From DASSCW01 sp036555005 (GTDB taxonomy: Bacteria > Chloroflexota > Limnocylindria > QHBO01), in contig DATBME010000111.1 in the NCBI GenBank assembly GCA_036555005.1, forward strand, positions 1 through 15,747: a stretch of DNA of 15,747 nucleotides, given 5' to 3'. Made by a program: the position numbers and the translations under genes. The notes beneath the pieces were generated by a model. That model had not been told where the DNA came from, did no database searches, and saw only the letters and a list, made by a program, of their open reading frames with translations. This document shows positions 1 through 6,629 of the stretch, piece after piece; the first letter of the stretch is position 1; each line of letters begins with the position of its first letter.

Positions 1-412
1 TGACGCAGAAGACGGTGCGCGCCGACTGCGCCCACTCGCGGAACCCGCGGACCGCGTCAGGATGGGTGGAGTCCAGGATGCGCAGCTCCAGCCCATCGCG
101 GGTGGCTCCACTCGCGCCGAAGGTGCGGCTGAAGACCTCGGGTGCCAGGCTGGAACCGCCCATGCCCAGCACCGCTGCGCGGGTGTAGCCATCGTTCCGC
201 ACGTCACGCGCCAGGTGCTCGAGCTCCGGGACCCGCTCGCGCATCGCTTCCGCCAGGTCCAGCCAGCCCAGCCAGCCGCTCAGCGTCTCGGGCGGCGATC
301 CCGACTCGGCCCAGAGGCTGCCATCCCGGGCCCACAGCCGGTCGGCGACCCGCTCCTGCTCCCAGGTGGCGAGCCGCTCGGCGATGGCCGCGTCGAGCGG
401 ACCGTTGGTCAT
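1..412 (-). CDS. pgi: Glucose-6-phosphate isomerase, N-terminal part (runs off left edge)
   Basis: Phosphoglucose isomerase interconverts glucose-6-phosphate and fructose-6-phosphate in the cytoplasm. Only the first 137 codons are in the window. The reverse complement from 412 reads without a stop to the edge. It begins MTNGPLDAAIAERL and contains AAVLGMGGSSLAPEVF at about residues 79-94, the sugar-phosphate-binding SIS-type signature seen in the Pgi half of fused Tal-Pgi proteins, followed by LRILDSTHPDAVR. The ATG at 412-410 overlaps the tal stop codon as ATGA, so translation is probably coupled to tal and it is the third gene of tkt-tal-pgi. In several bacteria Tal and Pgi are one fused polypeptide; here they are separate chains. 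The catalytic half lies outside the window, so activity cannot be judged. The call is firm from the motif and context. Confidence 0.88.
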   Translation of the reverse strand, partial: MTNGPLDAAIAERLATWEQERVADRLWARDGSLWAESGSPPETLSGWLGWLDLAEAMRERVPELEHLARDVRNDGYTRAAVLGMGGSSLAPEVFSRTFGASGATRDGLELRILDSTHPDAVRGFREWAQSARTVFCV

Positions 413-1512
413 GCCGGTGTCAGCGCCTTGCGCTGGCTGTCGATCGCTGCGATCAGCTCGTCGAACGACGTGCCGAAGGTGGCTACCCCCTCGTCGATCA
501 GCTCATCGGTGACCTGTCGCATGCTGATCCCCTGCTCCTCGATCAGCTCGAGCGTGCGTCGGGCGCCGGCCATGTCCTGGTCGAGCGTCCGCTCCAGCTT
601 GCCGTGGTCCATGAAGGCCTCGATGGTCTCGATCGGCATGGTGTTGACGGTCATGGGACCGATCAGCTCCTCGACGTAGAGCACGTCGCGGTAGGCGGGG
701 TTCTTGGTCGAGGTGCTGGCCCACAGGCAGCGCTGCACCCGTGCGCCGCCTGCGCGCAGCTCATCGAACTCGGCGCTGCCGAAGATCTCGCCGAAGGCCT
801 CATAGGCGAGCTTGGCGTTGGCGATTGCGGCATGCCCGCGCAGGGCCAGGGCCGCATCGGTCCCGATCTCCTCCAGCCGCTTGTCGACCTTGGTGTCGAC
901 CCGGCTGACGAAGAAGCTGGCCACCGATGCCACCCGCGAGACGTCATCGCCCCGCTCCAGCCGCCGACGCAGGCCGGCGATGTAGGCGCGCGCCACGTCG
1001 CGGTACACGTCGACGCTGAACATGAGCGTGATGTTGATGTTGATCCCGTCGGCGATCGCGTCCTCGATGGCCGGCAGCCCCGCCGGCGTGGCAGGGATCT
1101 TGACGAATGCGTTCGGACGCCCGACCCGTTCCCAGAGGTGCCGGGCGCGGTCCAGCGTGGCCCGCGTGTCGTTGGAGAGGCTCGGCTCGACCTCGATCGA
1201 GACGAAGCCATCGGCACCATCCGCCTCGTCGTAGACCGGCCGGAGCACATCGGCCGCGTCGCTGACGTCGGCGACGGCGATCTCCTCGTAGATGCCGGCG
1301 CTGTCGTCACCCGCCTCGATCTCGCGGCGGATCAGATCGTCGTACTGGCCGGTGGCGACGGCCTTGCCGAAGATGGTCGGGTTGCTGGTGAGGCCGCGGA
1401 TCCCCTCGCCGACCAGCTCGCGCAGGCGTCCGGACTCGATCAGCTTGCGATCGATGAAGTCGATCCAGGGACTCTGATCCAGCTCGGCATGCAGCCGTTG
1501 CAGCGCGTTCAT
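409..1512 (-). CDS. tal: Transaldolase
   Basis: Transaldolase moves a dihydroxyacetone unit between sugar phosphates in the non-oxidative pentose-phosphate pathway. The product is 367 residues, the length of the longer Tal subfamily found in actinobacteria and in Tal-Pgi fusions. Visible motifs are GLTSNPTIF (residues 40-48), the Schiff-base lysine in NAFVKIPAT (K138), DGININITLMF just after it, and RCLWASTSTKNP near residues 260-275. The ATG at 1512 is chosen because AGGAGG lies 8 nt upstream; a longer frame to 1554 would run back into tkt. The tkt stop codon falls inside this ribosome-binding site (13 bp between the genes), and the tal stop overlaps the pgi start, so all three genes are tightly coupled. 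Function is confident from motifs and neighbours. Confidence 0.95.
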   Translation of the reverse strand: MNALQRLHAELDQSPWIDFIDRKLIESGRLRELVGEGIRGLTSNPTIFGKAVATGQYDDLIRREIEAGDDSAGIYEEIAVADVSDAADVLRPVYDEADGADGFVSIEVEPSLSNDTRATLDRARHLWERVGRPNAFVKIPATPAGLPAIEDAIADGININITLMFSVDVYRDVARAYIAGLRRRLERGDDVSRVASVASFFVSRVDTKVDKRLEEIGTDAALALRGHAAIANAKLAYEAFGEIFGSAEFDELRAGGARVQRCLWASTSTKNPAYRDVLYVEELIGPMTVNTMPIETIEAFMDHGKLERTLDQDMAGARRTLELIEEQGISMRQVTDELIDEGVATFGTSFDELIAAIDSQRKALTPA

Positions 1513-1520
1513 ATCGGTCG

Positions 1521-1526
1521 CCTCCT
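1521..1526 (-). promoter_or_regulatory. Strong Shine-Dalgarno of tal overlapping the tkt stop codon
   Basis: On the minus strand AGGAGG sits 8 nt before the tal ATG at 1512. The last bases of tkt (TGA, 1528-1526) share its first base, so ribosomes ending tkt stand on the tal initiation site. This decides the tal start and suggests termination-reinitiation. Confidence 0.8.
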
Positions 1527-3382
1527 CAGGCCTCCGCGCCGGTGCGCGCGCCAACCAGATCGCGTGCAGCCGCCACGATGTGTTCTGCGTCTATTCCTGC
1601 CTCAGCCAGCTGCTCGGCCGGCGTGGCCGAGCCGGGCATGACCCGCACCGCCAGCCTGTGGACCGGTGGCCGCTCCGGCGCGTCGGCCAGGGCCTCGAGC
1701 ACCGCGTCGCCGATCCCCCCCTCCGGCAGGTGGTCCTCCACGGTGATGATCGCCGCCGTCTCACGCGCGGCAGTCCGCAGCGTCTCGGCGTCGACCGGCT
1801 TGACCGAGTAGAGGTCGATCACCCGGGCCTTGAGCCCCTCGCCGGCCAGCGCGTCGGCCGCCTTGATGGCCTCGTGCAGCGTGATCCCCGCCGCGACCAA
1901 AGTCACGCGGTCGTCAGTGCTCGACCGCACCACGCGGGCCTCGCCGATCGGGAACTCCTCCCCGGGCGGGTAGATGACCGGCGTCTTCTCGCGGGTGGTG
2001 CGCATGAAGACGATCCCCTTGCGGTCGGCGGCCGCCGCCAGCAGGGCGGCAGCCTGGTTCGCGTCTGACGGGTAGAGAACGGTGCTGCCATGTACCGCGC
2101 GCAACGCGGCCAGGTCCTCCAGCGCCATCTGCGACGGCCCGTCCTCGCCGATGCTCACCCCGGCGTGGGAGCCGGCCAGCACCAGGTTGGCGCGGCTGAC
2201 CGCCGCCATGCGCACGAAGTCGTAGGCGCGTGACAGGAAGGCCGCGAAGGTCGCGGCGAACGGGCGCCAGCCGCGAACCTGGAAGCCGACCGCGTAGGCC
2301 AGCATCTGCTGCTCGGCGATGTAGGCCTGCACGAACCGGTCGGGATGCGCGGCGGCGAACTCCTCGGTGTAGGTCGAGTTGCCGACCTCGCCGTCGATGG
2401 CGATCACGTCGCCGCGCGCATTGCCCAGCGCGACGAGCGCATCGCCATAGGCCTTGCGCGTCGCCTCCTTCGTGCCGAGCTCGTAGGCGGGCAGGCTGAG
2501 CTCGCCCTCGGTCGGGAACCGATGCGGCCGGTGGTTGCCCTCCGGCTTCGGCACCTGGACGCGGATCTCGCGGATGCCGCCCAGCTCCTCGATCGCGGCC
2601 TCTGGATCGGTCAGGGGCTTGCCATGGGCCCCGTTCTGGTTGGCCACATCGGCGACACCATGGCCCTTCTCGGTCCTGGCCACGATCACGGAAGGCCGTC
2701 CGTGAGTAGCGATCGCCTCGCCCAGGGCGGCGTCGATCTCTCCCACGTCATGGCCGTCGATCGCGATGGCGTGCCAGCCGAAGGCGGTGGCGCGCGACAC
2801 GTAGGCGTCCAGGTCCCAGCCGTGCATCGTCTCGCCGGTCTGGCCCAGGCGGTTGACGTCGATGATGGCGGTCAGGTTGTCCAGGCCGTGGAACCCGGCC
2901 GCCTCGAACGCCTCCCACATCGACCCCTCGGCCATCTCCGAGTCGCCACACAGGGTCCAGACCCGGTACGGGATGCGGTCGAAGTAGCGGCCGGCGTAGG
3001 CGACGCCCACCGAGACGGGAAGGCCTTGCCCCAGCGAGCCAGTGGCCACGTCCACCCAGGGGAGGATGGGCGTTGGGTGCCCCTCGATCCGGCTCCCCAG
3101 CTGACGGAAGGTGAGCATCTCCTCGTCGCTGATGGCGTCGGCGGCCTTGTAGACGGCGTACAGCAGCGGCGAGGCGTGACCCTTCGAGAAGATGAGATGG
3201 TCGTTGCGCGGGTCGTCAGGCGCGCCGAAGTCGTAATGCAGGTACTTGCTGATCAGGACCGCAATGAGATCGGCCGCGGACATCGACGAGGTCGGATGCC
3301 CGGAGCCGGCGGCGGCACTTGACCGGATGGAGTCGACGCGCAGCTGCTGTCCCAGCTCGCGCCATGCGTCGTGATCGCCCAT
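1526..3382 (-). CDS. tkt: Transketolase, short animal-like type
   Basis: Thiamine-diphosphate transketolase transfers two-carbon ketol units in the pentose-phosphate pathway. The product is 618 residues, close to the roughly 620-residue animal-type subfamily and shorter than the roughly 660-residue E. coli type. N-terminal signatures include AAAGSGHPTS (H29), FSKGHASPLLYAV and DVATGSLGQGLP. The TPP/metal motif is CGDSEMAEG (D147) with N177 in DVNRLGQ; the usual GDG reads GDS here. The pyrimidine-binding domain has YIAEQQM, whose E357 should be the TPP-activating glutamate, then HAGVSIGEDGPSQM. The start chosen is ATG 3382, with GGGAG about 9 nt upstream; an upstream in-frame TTG at 3400 is less likely. 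It is the first gene of tkt-tal-pgi, behind a 346-bp leader region with operator-like dyads. Confidence 0.95.
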   Translation of the reverse strand: MGDHDAWRELGQQLRVDSIRSSAAAGSGHPTSSMSAADLIAVLISKYLHYDFGAPDDPRNDHLIFSKGHASPLLYAVYKAADAISDEEMLTFRQLGSRIEGHPTPILPWVDVATGSLGQGLPVSVGVAYAGRYFDRIPYRVWTLCGDSEMAEGSMWEAFEAAGFHGLDNLTAIIDVNRLGQTGETMHGWDLDAYVSRATAFGWHAIAIDGHDVGEIDAALGEAIATHGRPSVIVARTEKGHGVADVANQNGAHGKPLTDPEAAIEELGGIREIRVQVPKPEGNHRPHRFPTEGELSLPAYELGTKEATRKAYGDALVALGNARGDVIAIDGEVGNSTYTEEFAAAHPDRFVQAYIAEQQMLAYAVGFQVRGWRPFAATFAAFLSRAYDFVRMAAVSRANLVLAGSHAGVSIGEDGPSQMALEDLAALRAVHGSTVLYPSDANQAAALLAAAADRKGIVFMRTTREKTPVIYPPGEEFPIGEARVVRSSTDDRVTLVAAGITLHEAIKAADALAGEGLKARVIDLYSVKPVDAETLRTAARETAAIITVEDHLPEGGIGDAVLEALADAPERPPVHRLAVRVMPGSATPAEQLAEAGIDAEHIVAAARDLVGARTGAEA

Positions 3383-3426
3383 CGCGCGGATCTCCCGCAA
3401 GTTCTCTGCCGTTCGGAGGTCATCCC

Positions 3427-3432
3427 ATTCTA
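3427..3432 (-). promoter_or_regulatory. Candidate -10 element of the tkt operon
   Basis: TAGAAT on the minus strand matches the TATAAT consensus at 5 of 6 bases, 44 bp before the tkt ATG. It would give a short leader containing the GGGAG ribosome-binding site. No good -35 lies 17 bp upstream. A separate TTGACG (3506-3501) lacks a good -10 partner, so promoter position is uncertain. Confidence 0.4.
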
Positions 3433-3521
3433 CGGCCGAGCCTGCGAGACGCCGTTTATCGGCCCAGCCCAGCGGAGTTCCCGTGCGGTCCCAGGCGAGG
3501 CGTCAATCCTTTTCAGGGGCA

Positions 3522-3540
3522 GTACTCAGCCCGTGAGTAC
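3522..3540. promoter_or_regulatory. Operator-like perfect dyad, copy 1
   Basis: GTACTCAGCCCGTGAGTAC is a perfect inverted repeat with 7-bp arms and a 5-bp centre. It is 140 bp upstream of the tkt start and just upstream of a TTGACG hexamer. The size and symmetry suit a dimeric helix-turn-helix regulator. A second near-identical copy 113 bp away strengthens the call. The regulator is unknown. Confidence 0.6.
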
Positions 3541-3634
3541 AACGGCGCCGATACGGCAGCGCGCGCGACGGGGCACTCACACCCGATGTAAGGGTGCGCG
3601 CAGCAAGGGCTGATCGGGGCGCGGCGGCGCTCAT

Positions 3635-3653
3635 GTACTCAACAGGTGCGTAC
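3635..3653. promoter_or_regulatory. Operator-like dyad, copy 2
   Basis: GTACTCAACAGGTGCGTAC has the same left arm, the same 5-bp spacing and one mismatch in the right arm (TGCGTAC against TGAGTAC). The centre differs from copy 1, as expected if only the arms are recognised. It lies 253 bp upstream of tkt and 76 bp past the zinc-ribbon stop codon. Confidence 0.55.
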
Positions 3654-3717
3654 CCGCGCTCGTGTGCGCGCAGTCGCGAACAAGGAGCGCCGCGCGCGCG
3701 TGGATCGCGGGGGAGCG

Positions 3718-3746
3718 TCAGCCGCGCATCAGCCGCGCATCAGCCG
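3718..3746. repeat. 11-bp tandem duplication at the 3' end of the zinc-ribbon gene
   Basis: The unit TCAGCCGCGCA occurs twice in direct tandem (3718-3728 and 3729-3739), followed by a partial third copy. It spans the last four codons and stop of the zinc-ribbon gene. An in-frame TGA occurs with either one or two copies, so the protein end is unchanged. It looks like slippage. Confidence 0.75.
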
Positions 3747-4058
3747 GAAGCAGTCGCTGCAGTAGACGGGGCGGGCACCGGTCGGCTTGAACGGGACCTG
3801 GGTGTCCTTGCCGCAGCGGGCGCAGACCGCATCGAACATCTCGCGTGGGCCGCGGCTGTAGCTGCCGCCGCCGCCCGCGTAGGTCCCACCATTGCCGTAG
3901 CTGCCGCCGCCCGAGGCTCTCCGCTGCGCGCGGCACGATGGGCAACGCTTGGGCGCGGAGGTGAAGCCCTTCTGCGCGAAGAATTCCTGCTCGGATGCGG
4001 AGAAGACGAAGTCGATGCCGCAGTCCGCACAGGTGAGCACCTGATCGGTATAGGCCAC
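3729..4058 (-). CDS. Small protein with two zinc-ribbon modules
   Basis: A 109-residue protein of unknown exact role. Residues 3-43 form a first CxxC pair module: YTDQVLTCADCG (C10, C13), then the aromatic segment FVFSASEQEFFAQKG and RCPSC (C39, C42). Residues 49-70 are a Gly/Ser/Tyr linker, probably disordered. Residues 75-104 form a second module: C79-C82, then VPFKPTGARPVYCSDC with C100-C103. All eight cysteines needed for two zinc sites are present. The start is set at GTG 4058 because GGGAGG lies 6 nt upstream and homologues as remembered begin MAYTD. An ATG at 4097 adds 13 residues but has a poorly placed ribosome-binding site. Nucleic-acid or protein binding is plausible, but no function is proven. 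It appears to be transcribed alone from its own promoter. Confidence 0.88.
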   Translation of the reverse strand: MAYTDQVLTCADCGIDFVFSASEQEFFAQKGFTSAPKRCPSCRAQRRASGGGSYGNGGTYAGGGGSYSRGPREMFDAVCARCGKDTQVPFKPTGARPVYCSDCFRLMRG

Positions 4059-4064
4059 GCCGGA

Positions 4065-4070
4065 CCTCCC
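4065..4070 (-). promoter_or_regulatory. Shine-Dalgarno that fixes the GTG start of the zinc-ribbon gene
   Basis: GGGAGG on the minus strand is spaced 6 nt (TCCGGC) from GTG 4058. It lies inside the longer frame starting at ATG 4097, which argues for the shorter protein. Confidence 0.75.
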
Positions 4071-4215
4071 TGAGCTGATGACCACGTCGGGTTCCATCCG
4101 CCTCGGTGAGCGCCGGCCACGGGTCTTGCCGCTACCCCGTGAGCCGACGGTTGGACGTGGTGGGAGGGGCGGGAAAGGCTGCTGGCGCCGCGCTTCGGCG
4201 GCCCGACTCGAGGCG

Positions 4216-4243
4216 AGTATACGCAGCCCATCCGGGTGCGCAA
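4216..4243 (-). promoter_or_regulatory. Candidate promoter of the zinc-ribbon gene
   Basis: On the minus strand TTGCGC (4243-4238) and TATACT (4221-4216) are 16 bp apart. TATACT matches the -10 consensus at 5 of 6 bases. Transcription would start near 4209, giving a leader of about 150 nt. A small dyad ACTCG-AGG-CGAGT (4206-4218) overlaps the start region and could be an operator. Confidence 0.5.
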
Positions 4244-4276
4244 GGTCAGGCGGATCGGACTCGCCGGGGAGGCGTC

Positions 4277-4282
4277 TATGCT
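4277..4282 (+). promoter_or_regulatory. -10-like element for a leaderless start at 4289
   Basis: TATGCT is followed by 6 nt and then ATG 4289. A purine start at that distance would coincide with the A of the ATG. No Shine-Dalgarno lies at usable distance; the nearest GGAGG is 17 nt away. No clear -35 is visible. Confidence 0.45.
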
Positions 4283-4288
4283 GGACCG

Positions 4289-4483
4289 ATGCGGAGCCTC
4301 GGCCTGATCGTCGGCCTGCTCGCCGTCCTGGCGGGCGGCGTCTGGACCCTGCAGGGCGTCGGGATCCTGCCCGGCAGCTTCATGAGCAGCAACCAGACCT
4401 GGGTCGTGATCGGGCTGGTGACGGTGGCGATCGGTATCGGCCTGGTGGCCTGGAGCCGACGCCGCGCCGGAAGCGGGACCTAG
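4289..4483 (+). CDS. Small two-helix membrane protein
   Basis: A 64-residue protein beginning MRSLGLIVGLL. Two hydrophobic segments, about residues 4-26 and 38-58, flank a polar loop with LQGVGILPGSFMSSNQTW. It ends in a basic tail SRRRAGSGT, so an inside-positive C terminus is likely. Small membrane proteins with a conserved LQG-x-G-x-LPGSFM core are remembered from high-GC bacteria, but their function is unknown to me. The ATG at 4289 is favoured because upstream codons are not hydrophobic and a TATGCT element sits 6 nt before it. Its TAG stop overlaps the TAG stop of the convergent nicotinamidase in the palindrome CTAG. It is transcribed away from the zinc-ribbon gene. Confidence 0.8.
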   Translation: MRSLGLIVGLLAVLAGGVWTLQGVGILPGSFMSSNQTWVVIGLVTVAIGIGLVAWSRRRAGSGT

Positions 4484-5070
4484 CCTCCCACCAGCTCCGC
4501 GCCGGCATCGGCCATGGCAGTCATGGCCCGCTCGCCGTCGCCCGGCTGCAGGTTCACCGCCGCCACGGCGTTCATCAGCACCTGCGTGTCGAAGCCCAGC
4601 CGCCGCGCATCCAGGGCCGTGGCGTTGACGCAATAGTCGGTGGCGAGCCCGCAGATCACGACACGCGACACGCCGCGGTCGCGCAGCATGCCTTCGAGCG
4701 GGGTGGGGATCATCGCCCCAGACGCCGGGTCGCGCATGGTGAAGCCGGAGTAGCCGTCCTCCCCGTTGCTTCCCTTGCGGATGACCTCGCCCCGCACCAC
4801 CAGGTCGGGGTGCAGCTCCGCCCCCCAGCTGTCGGCCAGGCAGTGCACCGGCCAGATGCCGCCATCCTTGGCAAAGTGCGGCGTCGACTCGGGGTGCCAG
4901 TCCTGGGTGTAGACCACGGTCGCGCCGGCCTGCTCGGCAGCGGCCACCTCGTCGTTGATGCGCGGCACGATGCGACCGGCGCGACGCACTGCCAGGCTCC
5001 CGGCCGGATCGGCAAAGTCGTTCTGGACGTCCACCACGATCAGCGCGGTGGCAGGGTCGTACTCGGGCAC
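4480..5070 (-). CDS. pncA: Nicotinamidase (isochorismatase-fold hydrolase)
   Basis: Hydrolyses nicotinamide to nicotinate in NAD salvage (cytoplasmic). The product is 196 residues, normal for PncA. The catalytic triad is visible as D14 (VVDVQNDF), K99 (VIRKGS) and C147 (GLATDYCVNATA). The metal site is complete: D57, H59 and H65 in TQDWHPESTPHF, and H76 in GIWPVHC; that D-x-H-x5-H spacing is typical of nicotinamidases rather than other isochorismatase-fold enzymes. The start is taken as GTG 5070 (MPEYDPATALIVVD), since TATGAT lies 6 nt before it and no Shine-Dalgarno is present. An in-frame TTG at 5130 would add 20 low-complexity residues. It is divergent from the FAD oxidoreductase with 65 bp between them. 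Its stop overlaps that of the small membrane protein gene. Confidence 0.9.
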   Translation of the reverse strand: MPEYDPATALIVVDVQNDFADPAGSLAVRRAGRIVPRINDEVAAAEQAGATVVYTQDWHPESTPHFAKDGGIWPVHCLADSWGAELHPDLVVRGEVIRKGSNGEDGYSGFTMRDPASGAMIPTPLEGMLRDRGVSRVVICGLATDYCVNATALDARRLGFDTQVLMNAVAAVNLQPGDGERAMTAMADAGAELVGG

Positions 5071-5135
5071 GGCCCGATCATACCGACGCGGCAGCGCGCT
5101 CGCGGGCAGCGGACGGGCGCTATCGTCCAAGGCCG
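5071..5135. promoter_or_regulatory. Divergent promoter region, nicotinamidase / FAD oxidoreductase
   Basis: Only 65 bp separate the two starts. Minus strand: TATGAT (5082-5077), then 6 nt to GTG 5070. Plus strand: TATCGT (5121-5126), then 9 nt to ATG 5136. Neither gene has a Shine-Dalgarno at usable spacing, so both may be leaderless or nearly so. The compact arrangement makes shared control possible. Confidence 0.5.
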
Positions 5136-6608
5136 ATGCCGGAGTCCGTCCTGACGCCCGACGACCTCGCGCTGCGACCGGGTCTCGGCGCCCGCAGCCC
5201 CTGGCTGCGCGAGGCGCTGGCGGCCGAGGGCGATCCCCCGCCGCTCCCGCCTCCTTCCGCCGACATGACCTGTGACGTGGCCATCGTGGGTGGCGGCTAC
5301 ACGGGGCTGTGGACCGCGCTCCAGCTGAAGGACCGCGCCCCGGAGCTGGAGGTCGTGCTCCTGGAGCAGGACATCTGCGGTGGCGGACCGTCCGGCCGCA
5401 ACGGCGGGTTCGTCAACGCCTGGTGGGACGAGCTGGATACCCTCGAGGAGCTGTACGGCGCCGGACCGGCGCTGGCGGCGGCGCACGCCGTGTCGGATTC
5501 GGTGCGGGCGATCAGCGCCTGGTGCGATGAGCGCGGCATCGACGCCCACTACCGCCAGGCCGGCATGCTGGAGGTGTCGACCGCCGAAGCCCACGACGAC
5601 CGACCGCTCGGCACCGTCCGGGTGGCCGATCGGCTGGGCGTGCCCGAGGAGTTCGTGGCCCTCACCGCGGACGAGGTCAGGGCGCGCTGCGCCTCGCCAC
5701 GGTTTCGCAGCGGAGCCTTCATGCGCGACGGCGCCACGGTGCAGCCGGCACTGCTGGCGCGGGGCCTGCGCCGCGTTGCGCTGGAGCGTGGCGTGGTCAT
5801 CCACGAGCAGAGCCGGGTCCGGCCCCGGCTGAAGCGCGACGGCTCACGCACCTCGCTGCTGGTCGACGCGGCCGGCGGTCCGCATCGGTTGACGGCGGGC
5901 CAGGTCGTGCTGGCCGTGAATGCGTGGGGAGCCGGCTGGCGCCCATTCCGTCGGTCCATCCTGGCCTGGGGCAGCTACATGGTCCGGACCGAGCCCATCG
6001 CCGAAGAGCGGCTGGCGGGCCTGGGCTGGGCCGGAGGCGAGTCGATCTACACCGCGCGCTTCAACGTCGAGTACTTCCACGTGACGCGCGACGGGCGCAT
6101 CGCCATCGGCTCCGGTGGTGGCGTGCCCGGCTACGACGGGCGTATCGGTCCCTCCTTCACCGACGACCTGGGCTCCGCACGGCGAGCGGCCACGGCCTTC
6201 CGGTTCCTGTTCCCGCAGCTGGCCGACGTGCGCCTGACCGACGCCTGGGGTGGACCGATCGACGTCTCCGGCGACCACCTCCCGCGTTTCGGCACGCTCC
6301 CCGGCGGAGGCGCGCACTACGCACTCGGCTACTCGGGCAACGGCGTCGCGCCCTCCCACCTGGCCGGGCGCGTCCTGGCCGCCCTGGTCCTGGGATCCGA
6401 TGAGCCGATCACGCGGCTCTGCCTGGTGGGGCCGCCGACCCGCCGGCTGCCACCCGAGCCGTTCCGGTATCTTGGCGCTCGCGTCATCCGCCGTGCGGTC
6501 ATGAGCCGAGAGGCTCGCGAGATGCAGGGCCGCCGAGCCCCGTGGTGGCTGCGCCAGCTGACCGCCCTGCCGCGGCGGCTGGGCATCCACCTTGGACCCA
6601 GCGCCTGA
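5136..6608 (+). CDS. FAD-dependent oxidoreductase of the DAO family
   Basis: A 490-residue flavoprotein. The dinucleotide-binding fold is clear: CDVAIVGGGYTGLWTALQL with GGGYTG at 52-57 and the ribose-binding acid E77 after VVLL. GPSGRNGGF (84-92) resembles gamma-glutamylputrescine or glycine oxidases of the DAO family. A C-terminal FAD/substrate segment reads GGPIDVSGDHLPRFG then GYSGNGVAPSH. The family oxidises amines or amino acids with release of imine; the substrate here cannot be read from sequence. Unusual parts are a 43-residue Pro-rich N-terminal extension and an Arg-rich C-terminal tail of about 60 residues (RVIRRAVMSREAREMQGRR, WWLRQLTALPRRLG), which might contact membrane or a partner. 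It is the first gene of an operon with the DinB/TPR gene 21 bp downstream. Confidence 0.88.
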   Translation: MPESVLTPDDLALRPGLGARSPWLREALAAEGDPPPLPPPSADMTCDVAIVGGGYTGLWTALQLKDRAPELEVVLLEQDICGGGPSGRNGGFVNAWWDELDTLEELYGAGPALAAAHAVSDSVRAISAWCDERGIDAHYRQAGMLEVSTAEAHDDRPLGTVRVADRLGVPEEFVALTADEVRARCASPRFRSGAFMRDGATVQPALLARGLRRVALERGVVIHEQSRVRPRLKRDGSRTSLLVDAAGGPHRLTAGQVVLAVNAWGAGWRPFRRSILAWGSYMVRTEPIAEERLAGLGWAGGESIYTARFNVEYFHVTRDGRIAIGSGGGVPGYDGRIGPSFTDDLGSARRAATAFRFLFPQLADVRLTDAWGGPIDVSGDHLPRFGTLPGGGAHYALGYSGNGVAPSHLAGRVLAALVLGSDEPITRLCLVGPPTRRLPPEPFRYLGARVIRRAVMSREAREMQGRRAPWWLRQLTALPRRLGIHLGPSA

Positions 6609-6619
6609 GCGATGGCCGA

Positions 6620-6625
6620 AGGAGG
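6620..6625 (+). promoter_or_regulatory. Shine-Dalgarno that fixes the start at 6630
   Basis: AGGAGG lies 4 nt before ATG 6630, between the oxidoreductase stop (6608) and this gene. It favours ATG 6630 over the in-frame ATG 6612, which has no such site. Confidence 0.7.
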
Positions 6626-6629
6626 ATCG

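Larger units (their letters stand above)
3383..3728. other. 346-bp gene-free region upstream of the tkt-tal-pgi operon
   Basis: No convincing coding frame is seen; short frames on the plus strand lack ribosome-binding sites and family motifs. The region holds two copies of the GTACTCA dyad (3522-3540 and 3635-3653), a -35-like TTGACG on the minus strand at 3506-3501, a -10-like TAGAAT at 3432-3427, a weak CACCC/GGGTG hairpin at 3580-3596, and an 11-bp tandem duplication beginning at 3718. Because both flanking genes read leftward, it serves as the tkt promoter region and the 3' end of the zinc-ribbon gene. Confidence 0.75.

Noticed and set aside
1526..1554. Longer transaldolase start at 1554
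   Set aside because: It would overlap the end of tkt and add a low-complexity Arg/Ala leader, while AGGAGG is ideally spaced for ATG 1512.
142..1641. 499-residue plus-strand frame opposite pgi and tal
   Set aside because: Antisense shadow of two well-supported enzymes, with no recognisable motifs.
3580..3596. CACCC/GGGTG hairpin as a terminator of the zinc-ribbon gene
   Set aside because: A 5-bp stem without a U-tract, more than 130 bp past the stop codon; too weak to call.
3371..3613. Short plus-strand frames in the tkt upstream region
   Set aside because: No start with a ribosome-binding site or -10 element, no motif, and they overlap the dyads and the tkt start.
3740..4633. 297-residue minus-strand frame across the zinc-ribbon gene and nicotinamidase end
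   Set aside because: It is an alternate frame of genes with clear cysteine and catalytic motifs; its own sequence is Arg/Pro/Ala-rich without domains.
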